64,000 bases of DNA from positions 310,001 to 374,000 of the forward strand of contig NZ_JANQBB010000001.1 of the NCBI RefSeq assembly GCF_024721975.1. Direction: 5' to 3'. Shown in pieces: positions 27,104-34,330 of this stretch. The position numbers were made by a program, and so were the translations under genes. Origin of the DNA: Paenibacillus endoradicis. Lineage in GTDB: Bacteria > Bacillota > Bacilli > Paenibacillales > Paenibacillaceae. Below the pieces are notes generated by a model. It was not told where the DNA came from. It made no database searches and saw only the letters and a list, made by a program, of their open reading frames with translations. Numbering within the stretch: the first letter of the stretch is position 1; every line of letters begins with the position of its first letter.

Positions 27104-28411
27104 ATGGGAAATGTTACTCGTCAAATGAGTATTGGAGTGTTTTTGTTAGGAGTTGGACATCATATTTCATCTTGGAGAGATCCGCTCGCAAGACCTGATC
27201 AATTGAATGATTTTGAATTTTACAAACATATAGCACAAACCGCTGAACGTGGGAAATTAGATATGCTATTTATAGCAGATCGACTAGCTGTAACTGACCG
27301 TTATGATGCGATTATTAAACATAGCATTAATACTCACTTGGAACCAATTACGCTACTTTCTTCTCTCATTGGTGTAACGGAAAAGATTGGACTTGCGGCA
27401 ACGGTTTCCACCTCATTTGCAGAGCCCTATCATCTAGCTAGAGAAATTGCTAGTCTAGATCATCTAAGTGGTGGTCGTGTAGCGTGGAATGTTGTTACTA
27501 CGGCAGAGAAGGAAGAGGCACTTAATTTCCGTGACGAGCATTTTGAGCATGCTCATCGTTATGAACGTGCACAAGAATTCGTCGATGTCGTCACAGGTCT
27601 ATGGGATAGCTGGCAAGATGATGCGATCGTAGAAGACCGAATCAGTCGTGTGTTTGCTAATCCAAGTGCTATTCATAAGTTGCAACATCAAGGAAAAGAA
27701 TTCCGAATAGAGGGTCCGCTGAATATTCCACCTACGCCACAAGGTAGACCGGTGCTTATTCAAGCTGGTGCTTCCGAGGCAGGTCAGTATTTGGCTGCAC
27801 GCAATGCTGACGTTATTTTTACCGCTTGGCACACAATGGAAGAAGCACAACTGTTCTATAAAAGTGTTCATAGTAAGCTAGAAAGTGTAGGAAGAGAGAC
27901 TAGTAGTATGAAAATACTTCCAGGAATCTATCCCGTTATCGGTTCATCAGAGAAAGAAGCGAAAGAGAAAGCAGAATATATGCATAGTCTGTTAATCGAC
28001 TCACTTGGTCTAGCTTGGCTGTCTATTGTACTAGCAACAGATCTAACAACTTGTGATCTCGATGCACCACTTCCAGAACTTCCTGATCTAGATAAAGTTA
28101 ATGCAGGCAGAGGACGTTTTCAACTTGTATCAGATATGGCAAAGCGTGAAGGTCTGAATGTTCGTCAACTTATTAAGCATATGATCGGTTCTCGAGGTCA
28201 TAAAACTGTATACGGTACGGCATCACAAGTGGCAGATCAGATGCAGCTATGGTTTGAGAATGACGCCTGCGATGGCTTTAATATATTACCACCCCACTTC
28301 CCAAGTGGCTTCGAGCAATTCGTAGATTCTGTTATCCCTGAATTACAAGCTAGAGGAATATATCGACAGGATTATGAAGGTTCACAATTGAGACAGCATC
28401 TAAATGTCTAA
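27104..28411 (+). CDS. NtaA/SnaA/DszA-type FMN-dependent monooxygenase (LLM class), first copy
   Basis: A 435-residue bacterial-luciferase-like TIM-barrel monooxygenase. SIGVFLLGVGHHISSWRDP near the start, MLFIADRLAV, ATVSTSFAEPYHLAREIASLDHLS, GRVAWNVVTT and LQGRPVLIQAGAS-like PVLIQAGASEAGQ identify the NtaA/SnaA/DszA/DmoA branch, which uses FMNH2 and O2 to cleave C-S or C-N bonds in sulfones, dimethyl sulfide or aminopolycarboxylates. Strong GGAAGGG site. It follows the importer by 15 bases and precedes a shorter paralogue. Confidence 0.94.
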   Translation: MGNVTRQMSIGVFLLGVGHHISSWRDPLARPDQLNDFEFYKHIAQTAERGKLDMLFIADRLAVTDRYDAIIKHSINTHLEPITLLSSLIGVTEKIGLAATVSTSFAEPYHLAREIASLDHLSGGRVAWNVVTTAEKEEALNFRDEHFEHAHRYERAQEFVDVVTGLWDSWQDDAIVEDRISRVFANPSAIHKLQHQGKEFRIEGPLNIPPTPQGRPVLIQAGASEAGQYLAARNADVIFTAWHTMEEAQLFYKSVHSKLESVGRETSSMKILPGIYPVIGSSEKEAKEKAEYMHSLLIDSLGLAWLSIVLATDLTTCDLDAPLPELPDLDKVNAGRGRFQLVSDMAKREGLNVRQLIKHMIGSRGHKTVYGTASQVADQMQLWFENDACDGFNILPPHFPSGFEQFVDSVIPELQARGIYRQDYEGSQLRQHLNV

Positions 28412-28438
28412 TAAAAGAATAGTGAGGAGGAGCACATC

Positions 28439-29620
28439 ATGAGTAAATCTAAACAAAGAATGAAACTTGGCGTATCCATCGCAGGGGCTGGTTATATTCC
28501 TGGGGCATGGAATTTTTCAAATTCAATTGCTAAGGAACGTCTAACTAGTAACTATTTCAAAAAAATTGCTCAAGAGGCAGAGAGAGCAAAGTTTGATTTT
28601 ATTCTAATTGATGAATTACATGGTTTAACCACTTACGAGGATGAGTCGTTGAAAGTTAGTCCTCAATATCGTTTGGATTCTATAAGTGTAACAAGCTCTT
28701 TGCTTACGTATACAGAGCATATTGGATTAGTTGCGACAATACCAATTACAACTAGTCAGCCATATCATGTGGCTAGAAAGCTAGCGTCACTTGATCATCT
28801 GAGTAAGGGGCGTGCTGCATGGAATGTCGTAATTAATGATCAAGAGCGCACGTATCGTCATTATGACGTAGCGCTCGTACCTGATCCATCAGAATGGAAG
28901 CAACAGGCAGAAGAATTTCTTAATATAACATCATCATTATGGGATAGTTGGGAAGATGATGCTATTATTGGAGATAAGGAAACAGGAATATATGCTGATC
29001 CAAGTAAACACCATCATCTGAACTTTAAAGGAAAGTATTATTCGGTAGCGGGTTCACTGAATGTCATTCGTCCGCCACAAGGGTATCCGGTACGAATTCA
29101 GCAGGCGGATTCTGTCTTAGGACTTGAGTTAGTAGCTAAACATGCAGATATATTACTCGTTGGAGTCAAGACGACAGCAGAAGCGATTCATAAATATGAA
29201 GAGATACGACTTCAATTAAAGCAACAATTCCTTATACAGCAACCACAATTGCTACTAAATGTGTTGCCGATTATTGGAGATAACGAAGCAGAAACTGACA
29301 AATTGCTAGAAGCATATGAACAACAGCAGTCGGAAGTAGTTAGTGAAGCGGGGTTCGGTGTAAGAAACTGGATTACACTTACAGGTACTAAGACGCAAAT
29401 CGCTGATGCGCTGCAAAATTTATATACTAATGTGGGGTACGATGGATTCAATCTTATACCTGCCGTGCTTCCAGAAAGTTTGCAGCAACTGACCGAGCAG
29501 CTTATTCCAGAGTTACAAGAGCGAGGTCTTGTTCAAACACAATATGATGATGTAACGTTACGAGAAGGATTGGGTATAGCTCGACCAAACAATAAATTTC
29601 GGGAGGCAGTGCGCCAGTGA
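28439..29620 (+). CDS. NtaA/SnaA/DszA-type FMN-dependent monooxygenase, second copy
   Basis: A 393-residue paralogue of the previous protein with the same landmarks: KLGVSIAGAGYIPGAWNF, LIDELHGL, ATIPITTSQPYHVARKLASLDHLS, GRAAWNVVIND and PVRIQQADSVLG. It is about 40 residues shorter, mainly after the middle of the barrel. The two copies diverge strongly, so they probably have different substrates or successive steps. GAGGAGG precedes the ATG. The last four bases overlap the GNAT gene. Confidence 0.93.
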   Translation: MSKSKQRMKLGVSIAGAGYIPGAWNFSNSIAKERLTSNYFKKIAQEAERAKFDFILIDELHGLTTYEDESLKVSPQYRLDSISVTSSLLTYTEHIGLVATIPITTSQPYHVARKLASLDHLSKGRAAWNVVINDQERTYRHYDVALVPDPSEWKQQAEEFLNITSSLWDSWEDDAIIGDKETGIYADPSKHHHLNFKGKYYSVAGSLNVIRPPQGYPVRIQQADSVLGLELVAKHADILLVGVKTTAEAIHKYEEIRLQLKQQFLIQQPQLLLNVLPIIGDNEAETDKLLEAYEQQQSEVVSEAGFGVRNWITLTGTKTQIADALQNLYTNVGYDGFNLIPAVLPESLQQLTEQLIPELQERGLVQTQYDDVTLREGLGIARPNNKFREAVRQ

Positions 29621-30036
29621 GTCATAGTATAAATAGAGGTAGCGAAGCAGAAGGGGAATGGATTCGTTCACAATTAGTTGCCTATAATAATGAGCATGCA
29701 CCTACAACATATGAACCGATTACATTGAAAATTGTTAATGATCAACAAGAAATAATTGGTGGACTTAATGCTGTTCATCTATGGAATTGGATCGAGGTTA
29801 ACCATCTATGGATTGATAATTGCTATCGCGGACAACGGTTAGGATCAGATTTATTAGATGAGATTGAGCGTATTGCTCGAGAGAGAAAGTGCTTATACAT
29901 CAAATTAAATACGTTCACATTTCAAGCACCACAATATTACCCTAAGCATGGCTATCAGCAATATGCAATTATTGAAAATGTACCTCCTGGCTTTAATCAT
30001 CATTTCTTTATTAAAGATTTATCAGTGGTGCAGTAG
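29617..30036 (+). CDS. GNAT-family N-acetyltransferase
   Basis: A 139-residue GNAT enzyme with motif A RGQRLGSDLLDEIERIA (R-x-x-G-x-G/S) and the C-terminal YYPKHGYQQYA segment. It starts at GTG overlapping the previous stop (GTGA), with GGGAGG upstream, so it is the last gene of the operon. In Bacillus organosulfur salvage (ytmI and yxe operons) an acetyltransferase protects the amine of an S-substituted cysteine before oxidation. A similar role here is an inference from the gene set. No deacetylase gene is present nearby. Confidence 0.92.
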   Translation: MSHSINRGSEAEGEWIRSQLVAYNNEHAPTTYEPITLKIVNDQQEIIGGLNAVHLWNWIEVNHLWIDNCYRGQRLGSDLLDEIERIARERKCLYIKLNTFTFQAPQYYPKHGYQQYAIIENVPPGFNHHFFIKDLSVVQ

Positions 30037-30067
30037 ACAGACTAATTACAAGCAGATAAGATACGAT

Positions 30068-30104
30068 AGCACTGCCTAACATGATTGCATGGGCAGTGCT
30101 TTTT
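30068..30104 (+). terminator. Rho-independent terminator ending the monooxygenase/ABC operon
   Basis: AGCACTGCC and GGCAGTGCT form the stem, followed by a run of T residues. Confidence 0.88.
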
Positions 30105-30167
30105 GTAGGTACAATTCGATAGAGAACGGATTAGTATCTGCGTCCAAATGTGGGGAGAGCAATTCTC

Positions 30168-30196
30168 TTCACACTTTTTAAACATTCATGTATACT
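30168..30196 (+). promoter_or_regulatory. Promoter of the riboflavin kinase gene
   Basis: TTCACA (30168-30173), a 17-base spacer and TATACT (30191-30196). The start codon lies at 30231, and AGAGGTG lies between. Confidence 0.6.
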
Positions 30197-30230
30197 AAGT
30201 GTATTGAAATTGAAAGAGGTGCAACAACGA

Positions 30231-30647
30231 ATGAGCGGATCATCTTATGTTATTGGAGAAGTTGTACATGGTGCTGCACTAGGGCGAGAATTGATGTTTC
30301 CAACGATTAATTTAGGAGGAAGTGTTGATCAATATGATTCTCCTAAAGCTGGGATATATCTTGGAATCGCAGAGATTATTACGGGAGTATTCGCTAATCA
30401 ATCGTATTATACTCTTATAAGTGCGGGGTATCGACCAACTGTGAATGGTGATTCCTATAAAATAGAAGCGTATTTACTTGATTTTTCAGGAGATTTGTAC
30501 GGGGAACAAGTAAAGGTAACATTCTCAACATATTTACGTGGTGAGATTAAGTATGACAATTTGGATGATCTTATTGAGCAGATGAAGCTTGATGAGTTGA
30601 ATGGAAGAGAATTGATTGCGCAAGGAAAGATAGAAGCTTTAACATAA
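30231..30647 (+). CDS. Stand-alone riboflavin kinase domain protein (RibR-like)
   Basis: A 138-residue protein covering only the flavokinase domain: GEVVHGAALGRELMFPTINLG contains the G-x-V-x-x-G and PTxN motifs that bind ATP and Mg, and AGIYLGIAEI and KIEAYLLDFSGDLYG follow. The FAD-synthetase half of ordinary RibF is absent. It would convert riboflavin to FMN. Bacillus subtilis has a similar extra flavokinase (RibR) inside the ytmI sulfur operon. The start is placed after AGAGGTG; the upstream extension overlaps the promoter. The product would feed the FMN-dependent enzymes upstream. Confidence 0.88.
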   Translation: MSGSSYVIGEVVHGAALGRELMFPTINLGGSVDQYDSPKAGIYLGIAEIITGVFANQSYYTLISAGYRPTVNGDSYKIEAYLLDFSGDLYGEQVKVTFSTYLRGEIKYDNLDDLIEQMKLDELNGRELIAQGKIEALT

Positions 30648-30701
30648 GAACAGTCGAATAGTTCGTGTGATTTTTGCTTCAATGAAGGATGTGAGATTAG
30701 T

Positions 30702-30956
30702 ATGGGATTAGGTATCGTTGTTGTTGAGACCTGTACTAGAAATGAACTATCGAATTTGGATTTAGAACAATTGGAAACCGTATACGAAGAGGTTGCAGTG
30801 ATGCGAACCGATTGTCTCAATATGTGTAATCTATGTAGAGCTAGACCGTATGCATTAGTTAATGGAAATAAAGTATATGAAAAAACGACCTCTGAATGTT
30901 ATGAACAGGTTGAGGTTGTGATTCAATCAGAACTGAAAGATTTCTATCAATACTAG
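30702..30956 (+). CDS. DUF1450 (YuzB-like) protein
   Basis: An 84-residue protein with VVVETCTRN and CLNMCNLCRARPYALVNGNKV. The closely spaced Cys residues and the NLCRxxPYALVNG block are the mark of the DUF1450 family of Firmicutes, whose function is not known. A modest AGGATG site precedes the ATG. It lies 54 bases after the flavokinase gene and may be co-transcribed with it; its stop codon touches a repeat element. Confidence 0.88.
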   Translation: MGLGIVVVETCTRNELSNLDLEQLETVYEEVAVMRTDCLNMCNLCRARPYALVNGNKVYEKTTSECYEQVEVVIQSELKDFYQY

Positions 30957-31140
30957 AGGTAGTTCAAAACATCCACTCGCGATCACTATGTGGTGCTTCG
31001 TAGCGTAATCGACGGCGAATATGCACTCCATCGGAAGCCTGCGTGTGCTCACGTACACAATACGTACGCTGTGCTACTCGTTTCCGCTGGAATGCATCTT
31101 CTCGACATGCGAAAGCCCGCTTTTTGAACCTTTATTGGAA
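30956..31140. repeat. GTTCAAAA-family hairpin element, full-length divergent copy
   Basis: A 185-base copy beginning GAGGTAGTTCAAAAC at the DUF1450 stop codon and ending TTTTTGAACCTTTATTGGAA. It shares the inner block GCCTGCGTGTGCTC ... CGTACGCTGTGCTACTCGTT with the tandem array. The left end is of the GTTCAAAAC subtype, the right end of the GCTTTTTGAAC subtype, so it may be a hybrid. Confidence 0.85.
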
Positions 31141-31226
31141 GAGGAAGTTCAAAAAGCAGGCATTGATAACTAAGTAATAAAGTGGCGCTCATTCATTATG
31201 GGAAATCTTAAATGAATGGGCGTTAT
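31141..31226. repeat. Left-end fragment of the repeat plus an adjoining hairpin
   Basis: GAGGAAGTTCAAAAAGCAGG starts a second, truncated copy directly after the previous one. About 40 bases on, CGCTCATTCATT and AATGAATGGGCG form a hairpin followed by a T-rich stretch, probably a terminator for the flavokinase/DUF1450 transcript. Confidence 0.6.
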
Positions 31227-31268
31227 TTGTGTGATCGGATCATATATACATATAGGAGATATTATAAT

Positions 31269-32516
31269 ATGACATCTTTACAACAAGAGACAAGGTTAGA
31301 GAAACGTAATTATACGTGGCAGTTGCTTACTATTTTTATCGGGTTCATCATTTTTGGCTTATCTGAAAATATTAAGGGACCTGCTATCCCCAGAATGCAG
31401 CTGCAATTCCATCTAGATGAAGGACAACTCGGCACGTTATTATCATTGAATTCATTAGGCTATTTATTAGCTTGTTCATTTACAGGGTTACTCGTCCGGA
31501 AGTTTGGAATGAAAGTTGTTACTGTTATGACCTTCATTATTATGTTTGTATCGGGTGTACTTGTATGGCTTTCCTATTCTTATACATGGCTGATTGGTTC
31601 AAATTTTGTGCTTTACATCGGAAATGGGATGCTAGAGATTGGATTGGCTATCCTAGGTGCACGTATTTTTACGAAAAATACTGGTACGATGATGAATCTC
31701 TCACATTTCTTTTATGGCATAAGTTCTGTCGTAGCGCCGCTATTAGCAACGGGATTAATGAGTATTAGTTTATTTGGTTATGCTATCGATTGGAGAACGA
31801 TGTATCTAATCGTTCTTACACTATCATTAATTCCTATTATTCCTGCTTTATTAAGTCGTTTTCCTGGTGACGACATTAAAGCAGAGGACCGTAAATCATT
31901 CAAAACTTTAATGAGAGACAAATCGTTATGGTTATTAATTGCTATATTAACATTCGGTGTTGTATCCGAGCTTTCTGTAGGTGGATGGCTAGTTAACTTT
32001 TTAGAGAAAAGCTATGGATGGACGACAATAGCGGCGTCTAGTATGCTTTCTTCGTTCTTTATTGGCTTCTCATTGGCTAGATTATTTCTAGGACCAATTA
32101 TTGATCGAGTTGGATTTACCGTTTCGATCATTGGTGTTTCCATGATTGCTGCAATCTGCACGTTTATTGCAACGTTAGGAGGGGAGAGTTATGCCATTTT
32201 CTTTGCGATTGCAGGCTTTGGAGTTGCACCAATCTATCCAACCGTTATGGCATTCATCTCGAAACGTTATCCTAATGATAGTGATGTAGTTATCGGTTTT
32301 GTAGCAACGATTATGGGTCTGGGCTCAGTCATTGGCAATTATCTCATAGGAATTATCATTAAAGGCGTCAAGAACGCTTATGGCGCTGATACGAGCTTGG
32401 CGTTAATGAGAGGGTTACAGGCTGGTTATCTCTTTATCGGGGTTTGTGCGCTATTATGTTCGCTATTAGCGGTTGTTATGTATAGATATCTAAAAAACCG
32501 CAATGAACTCATCTAA
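31269..32516 (+). CDS. Major facilitator superfamily transporter
   Basis: A 415-residue protein with twelve hydrophobic helices. Helix 1 starts at TWQLLTIFIGFIIFGL, SENIKGPAIPRMQ follows, and the loop between helices 2 and 3 (GLLVRKFGMKVV) is the MFS signature. The general plan is that of the sugar/fucose-permease-like MFS branch; the substrate is unknown. The ATG at 31269 is ten bases after AGGAG; the frame extends 57 bases upstream into hairpin DNA and is unlikely to be translated. Repeat elements flank the gene on both sides. Confidence 0.9.
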   Translation: MTSLQQETRLEKRNYTWQLLTIFIGFIIFGLSENIKGPAIPRMQLQFHLDEGQLGTLLSLNSLGYLLACSFTGLLVRKFGMKVVTVMTFIIMFVSGVLVWLSYSYTWLIGSNFVLYIGNGMLEIGLAILGARIFTKNTGTMMNLSHFFYGISSVVAPLLATGLMSISLFGYAIDWRTMYLIVLTLSLIPIIPALLSRFPGDDIKAEDRKSFKTLMRDKSLWLLIAILTFGVVSELSVGGWLVNFLEKSYGWTTIAASSMLSSFFIGFSLARLFLGPIIDRVGFTVSIIGVSMIAAICTFIATLGGESYAIFFAIAGFGVAPIYPTVMAFISKRYPNDSDVVIGFVATIMGLGSVIGNYLIGIIIKGVKNAYGADTSLALMRGLQAGYLFIGVCALLCSLLAVVMYRYLKNRNELI

Positions 32517-32522
32517 ATTTAA

Positions 32523-32708
32523 GAGGAAGTTCAAAACGTCCACACGTGATCACGAGGTATAGTCATTGGAGTATATTCGGCAGCGAAGATGCCTCCCATC
32601 GAAAGCCTGCGTGTGCTCGCGTACACAAAACGTACGCTGTGCTACTCGTTTCCGCTGTGGGGCATCTTCTTGGTGCTGACGAGCGAACGTTTTGAACCTC
32701 TATTGGAA
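32523..32708. repeat. Hairpin element, tandem copy 1 (186 bases)
   Basis: Starts GAGGAAGTTCAAAACGTCCA and ends ACGTTTTGAACCTCTATTGGAA. Inside, three nested inverted blocks can be seen: GTTCAAAACG ... CGTTTTGAAC, GAAGATGCC ... GGCATCTTC, and GCGTAC ... GTACGC. The whole unit can fold into one long imperfect hairpin. Confidence 0.9.
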
Positions 32709-32894
32709 GAGGAAGTTCAAAACGTCCACCGGTGATCACGAGGTATAGTCATTGGAGTATATTCGGCAGCGAAGATGCCTCCCATCGAAAGCCTGCGTGT
32801 GCTCGCGTACACAAAACGTACGCTGTGCTACTCGTTTCCGCTGTGGGGCATCTTCTTGGTGCTGACGAGCGAACGTTTTGAACCTCTATTGGAA
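32709..32894. repeat. Hairpin element, tandem copy 2 (186 bases)
   Basis: Almost identical to copy 1. The few differences I can see are in bases 20-26 of the unit (CACCGGTG against CACACGTG). Confidence 0.9.
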
Positions 32895-33079
32895 GAGGAA
32901 GTTCAAAACGTCCACTGGTGATCACGCGGTATAGTCATTGGAGTATATTCGGCAGCGAAGATGCCCCCATCGAAAGCCTGCGTGTGCTCGCGTACACAAA
33001 ACGTACGCTGTGCTACTCGTTTCCGCTGTGGGTCATCTTCTTGGTGCTGACGAGCGAACGTTTTGAACCTCTACTTGAA
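32895..33079. repeat. Hairpin element, tandem copy 3 (185 bases)
   Basis: Like copies 1 and 2, with one base missing in GATGCCCCCATC and a few substitutions, such as CACGCGG for CACGAGG and CTACTTGAAG at the junction. Confidence 0.9.
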
Positions 33080-33145
33080 GAGGAAGTTCAAAACGTCCAC
33101 TCGTGATCACGAGGTATAATCGTTGTAGCTCAGTCGGCATCGAAG
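33080..33145. repeat. Hairpin element, truncated copy 4
   Basis: Contains the left 60 or so bases of the unit (GAGGAAGTTCAAAACGTCCA to about GGCATCGAAGA) and then stops at a terminator hairpin. The centre and right half are missing. Confidence 0.8.
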
Positions 33146-33198
33146 AAGAAGAAACCAACAAGTCGAAAGTGAAATCCTCCTTGTTGGTTTCTTCTTTT
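33146..33198. terminator. Strong terminator hairpin fused to truncated element
   Basis: AAGAAGAAACCAACAAG and CTTGTTGGTTTCTTCTT form a 17-base-pair stem with T residues after it. It can end readthrough from the MFS gene and repeats; the A-rich left flank also allows use by the convergent DUF2536 gene. Confidence 0.8.
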
Positions 33199-33236
33199 CA
33201 CTCATATATTATTTAATGCTTTCTGTCAGCAACAAA

Positions 33237-33446
33237 TTATCGTTTAATCTTGAAATGAACGACTGCAGAATATAACATTTTCTCGCGAATTGGATGAAAG
33301 GTCACATGATGAGAGATTGAATGTGGCTCCAACATAAGCGCTTTATTATTATCAATTTGTTGAGCAATTGCATTTTCAAGTTCTTTAAGCGATAAAGCTT
33401 CAAAAAATTCGATTTTAGTATCTAATAGGTCAAGACGAAAATCCAT
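33237..33446 (-). CDS. DUF2536-like small protein
   Basis: A 69-residue soluble protein: DFRLDLLDTKIEFFEA, QIDNNKALMLEPHSISHHV and MLYSAVVHFK match my memory of the DUF2536 family of Bacillales, whose function is unknown. The start at 33446 is seven bases after AAAGGAG; the longer frame to 33515 adds 23 residues upstream of that site. It is a single-gene unit. Confidence 0.8.
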   Translation of the reverse strand: MDFRLDLLDTKIEFFEALSLKELENAIAQQIDNNKALMLEPHSISHHVTFHPIREKMLYSAVVHFKIKR

Positions 33447-33627
33447 GTCGTACGCTCCTTTTGTTGCAAATTTGTCGATATTAAACATAAATACCAATGT
33501 ATAATTAGTGTACACTATAATGGTAATAATGTAGTGAGTTTATGTTAAAACTTTTCCTTGATGCTATTACTTAGGAGATTATTGAAAAATACTAAGATAC
33601 TTATATTAAACTTTAGGAGGGGTAATA

Positions 33628-33750
33628 TTGGGCGGTGTACCAGGCTCTGTATGGTTTTTCACTATAATAATTATTGCGATCATCACTTGGGTGACGTTAT
33701 GGGTAACAAAAAAAGCTTATTCAAAAAAATGGGATCAATCTGATGAGTAA
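33628..33750 (+). CDS. Small single-pass membrane protein, 40 aa
   Basis: A TTG start behind an excellent AGGAGGGG site opens a 40-codon frame. It encodes a short polar start (GGVPGS), a hydrophobic helix of about 20 residues (WFFTIIIIAIITWVTLWVT) and a basic-then-acidic tail (KKAYSKKWDQSDE). The tail recalls small Bacillus membrane proteins such as YtzI, but the match is only by eye. A terminator-like hairpin follows. A competing ATG frame at 33558-33743 has no ribosome-binding site and reads across this gene out of frame. Confidence 0.65.
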   Translation: MGGVPGSVWFFTIIIIAIITWVTLWVTKKAYSKKWDQSDE

Positions 33751-33759
33751 AGATTAATG

Positions 33760-33789
33760 AACTGCTGCTAACATTGTGGCAGTTTTTTT
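33760..33789 (+). terminator. Terminator after the 40-aa membrane protein
   Basis: AACTGC and GCAGTT around a 13-base loop, followed by T residues. The stem is short. Confidence 0.5.
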
Positions 33790-33840
33790 ATTTTCATTAG
33801 TAGCTTAACTTACAATCGTGGAACATTGATAATAAAGCAT

Positions 33841-33875
33841 AAAAAAACTTCTTCACTCGTAAGAGTAGAAGAAGT
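33841..33875 (-). terminator. Terminator of the tRNA-Thr operon
   Basis: Read on the minus strand, ACTTCTTC pairs with GAAGAAGT, with ACTC/GAGT inside, and seven T residues follow. Confidence 0.85.
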
Positions 33876-33888
33876 ATATGTTGTAAAA

Positions 33889-33964
<76 letters not shown>

Positions 33965-33994
33965 GAATATGTAACATATGAGTTTGAATAAAGA

Positions 33995-34070
<76 letters not shown>

Positions 34071-34100
34071 CAATATGTACATATGAGTTTGAATAAAAAA

Positions 34101-34176
<76 letters not shown>

Positions 34177-34200
34177 ATATTATTTTCAAAGACAAAAAGT

Positions 34201-34229
34201 ATTATCACATAATTAATGACATAAATCAA
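34201..34229 (-). promoter_or_regulatory. Promoter of the tRNA-Thr operon
   Basis: On the minus strand, TTGATT (34229-34224), a 17-base spacer and GATAAT (34206-34201). It lies 24 bases before the first tRNA. Confidence 0.6.
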
Positions 34230-34281
34230 CCCTTTTGAAAAAAGTTTAAATATTCCGAAAAATCAAACCGATAATTACATG

Positions 34282-34324
34282 AAAAAAGAGCTTATTGTCT
34301 ATACCTAAGTATAACAATAAGCTC
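34282..34324 (-). terminator. Terminator of the CNNM/CBS gene
   Basis: GAGCTTATTGT and ACAATAAGCTC form the stem; on the minus strand six T residues follow. Confidence 0.85.
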
Positions 34325-34330
34325 CTTATA

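Noticed and set aside
32918..33106. Open frame across repeat copy 3
   Set aside because: The frame has no ribosome-binding site, lies wholly in hairpin DNA and is broken in the other copies by the one-base length difference.
32523..33145. Tandem array considered as a CRISPR
   Set aside because: The units are 186 bases and directly abutting, with no unique spacers between shorter repeats; no cas genes are in the window.
33558..33743. 61-codon ATG frame
   Set aside because: It lacks a ribosome-binding site and reads out of frame through the TTG gene at 33628-33750, which has an excellent one and a sensible membrane helix.
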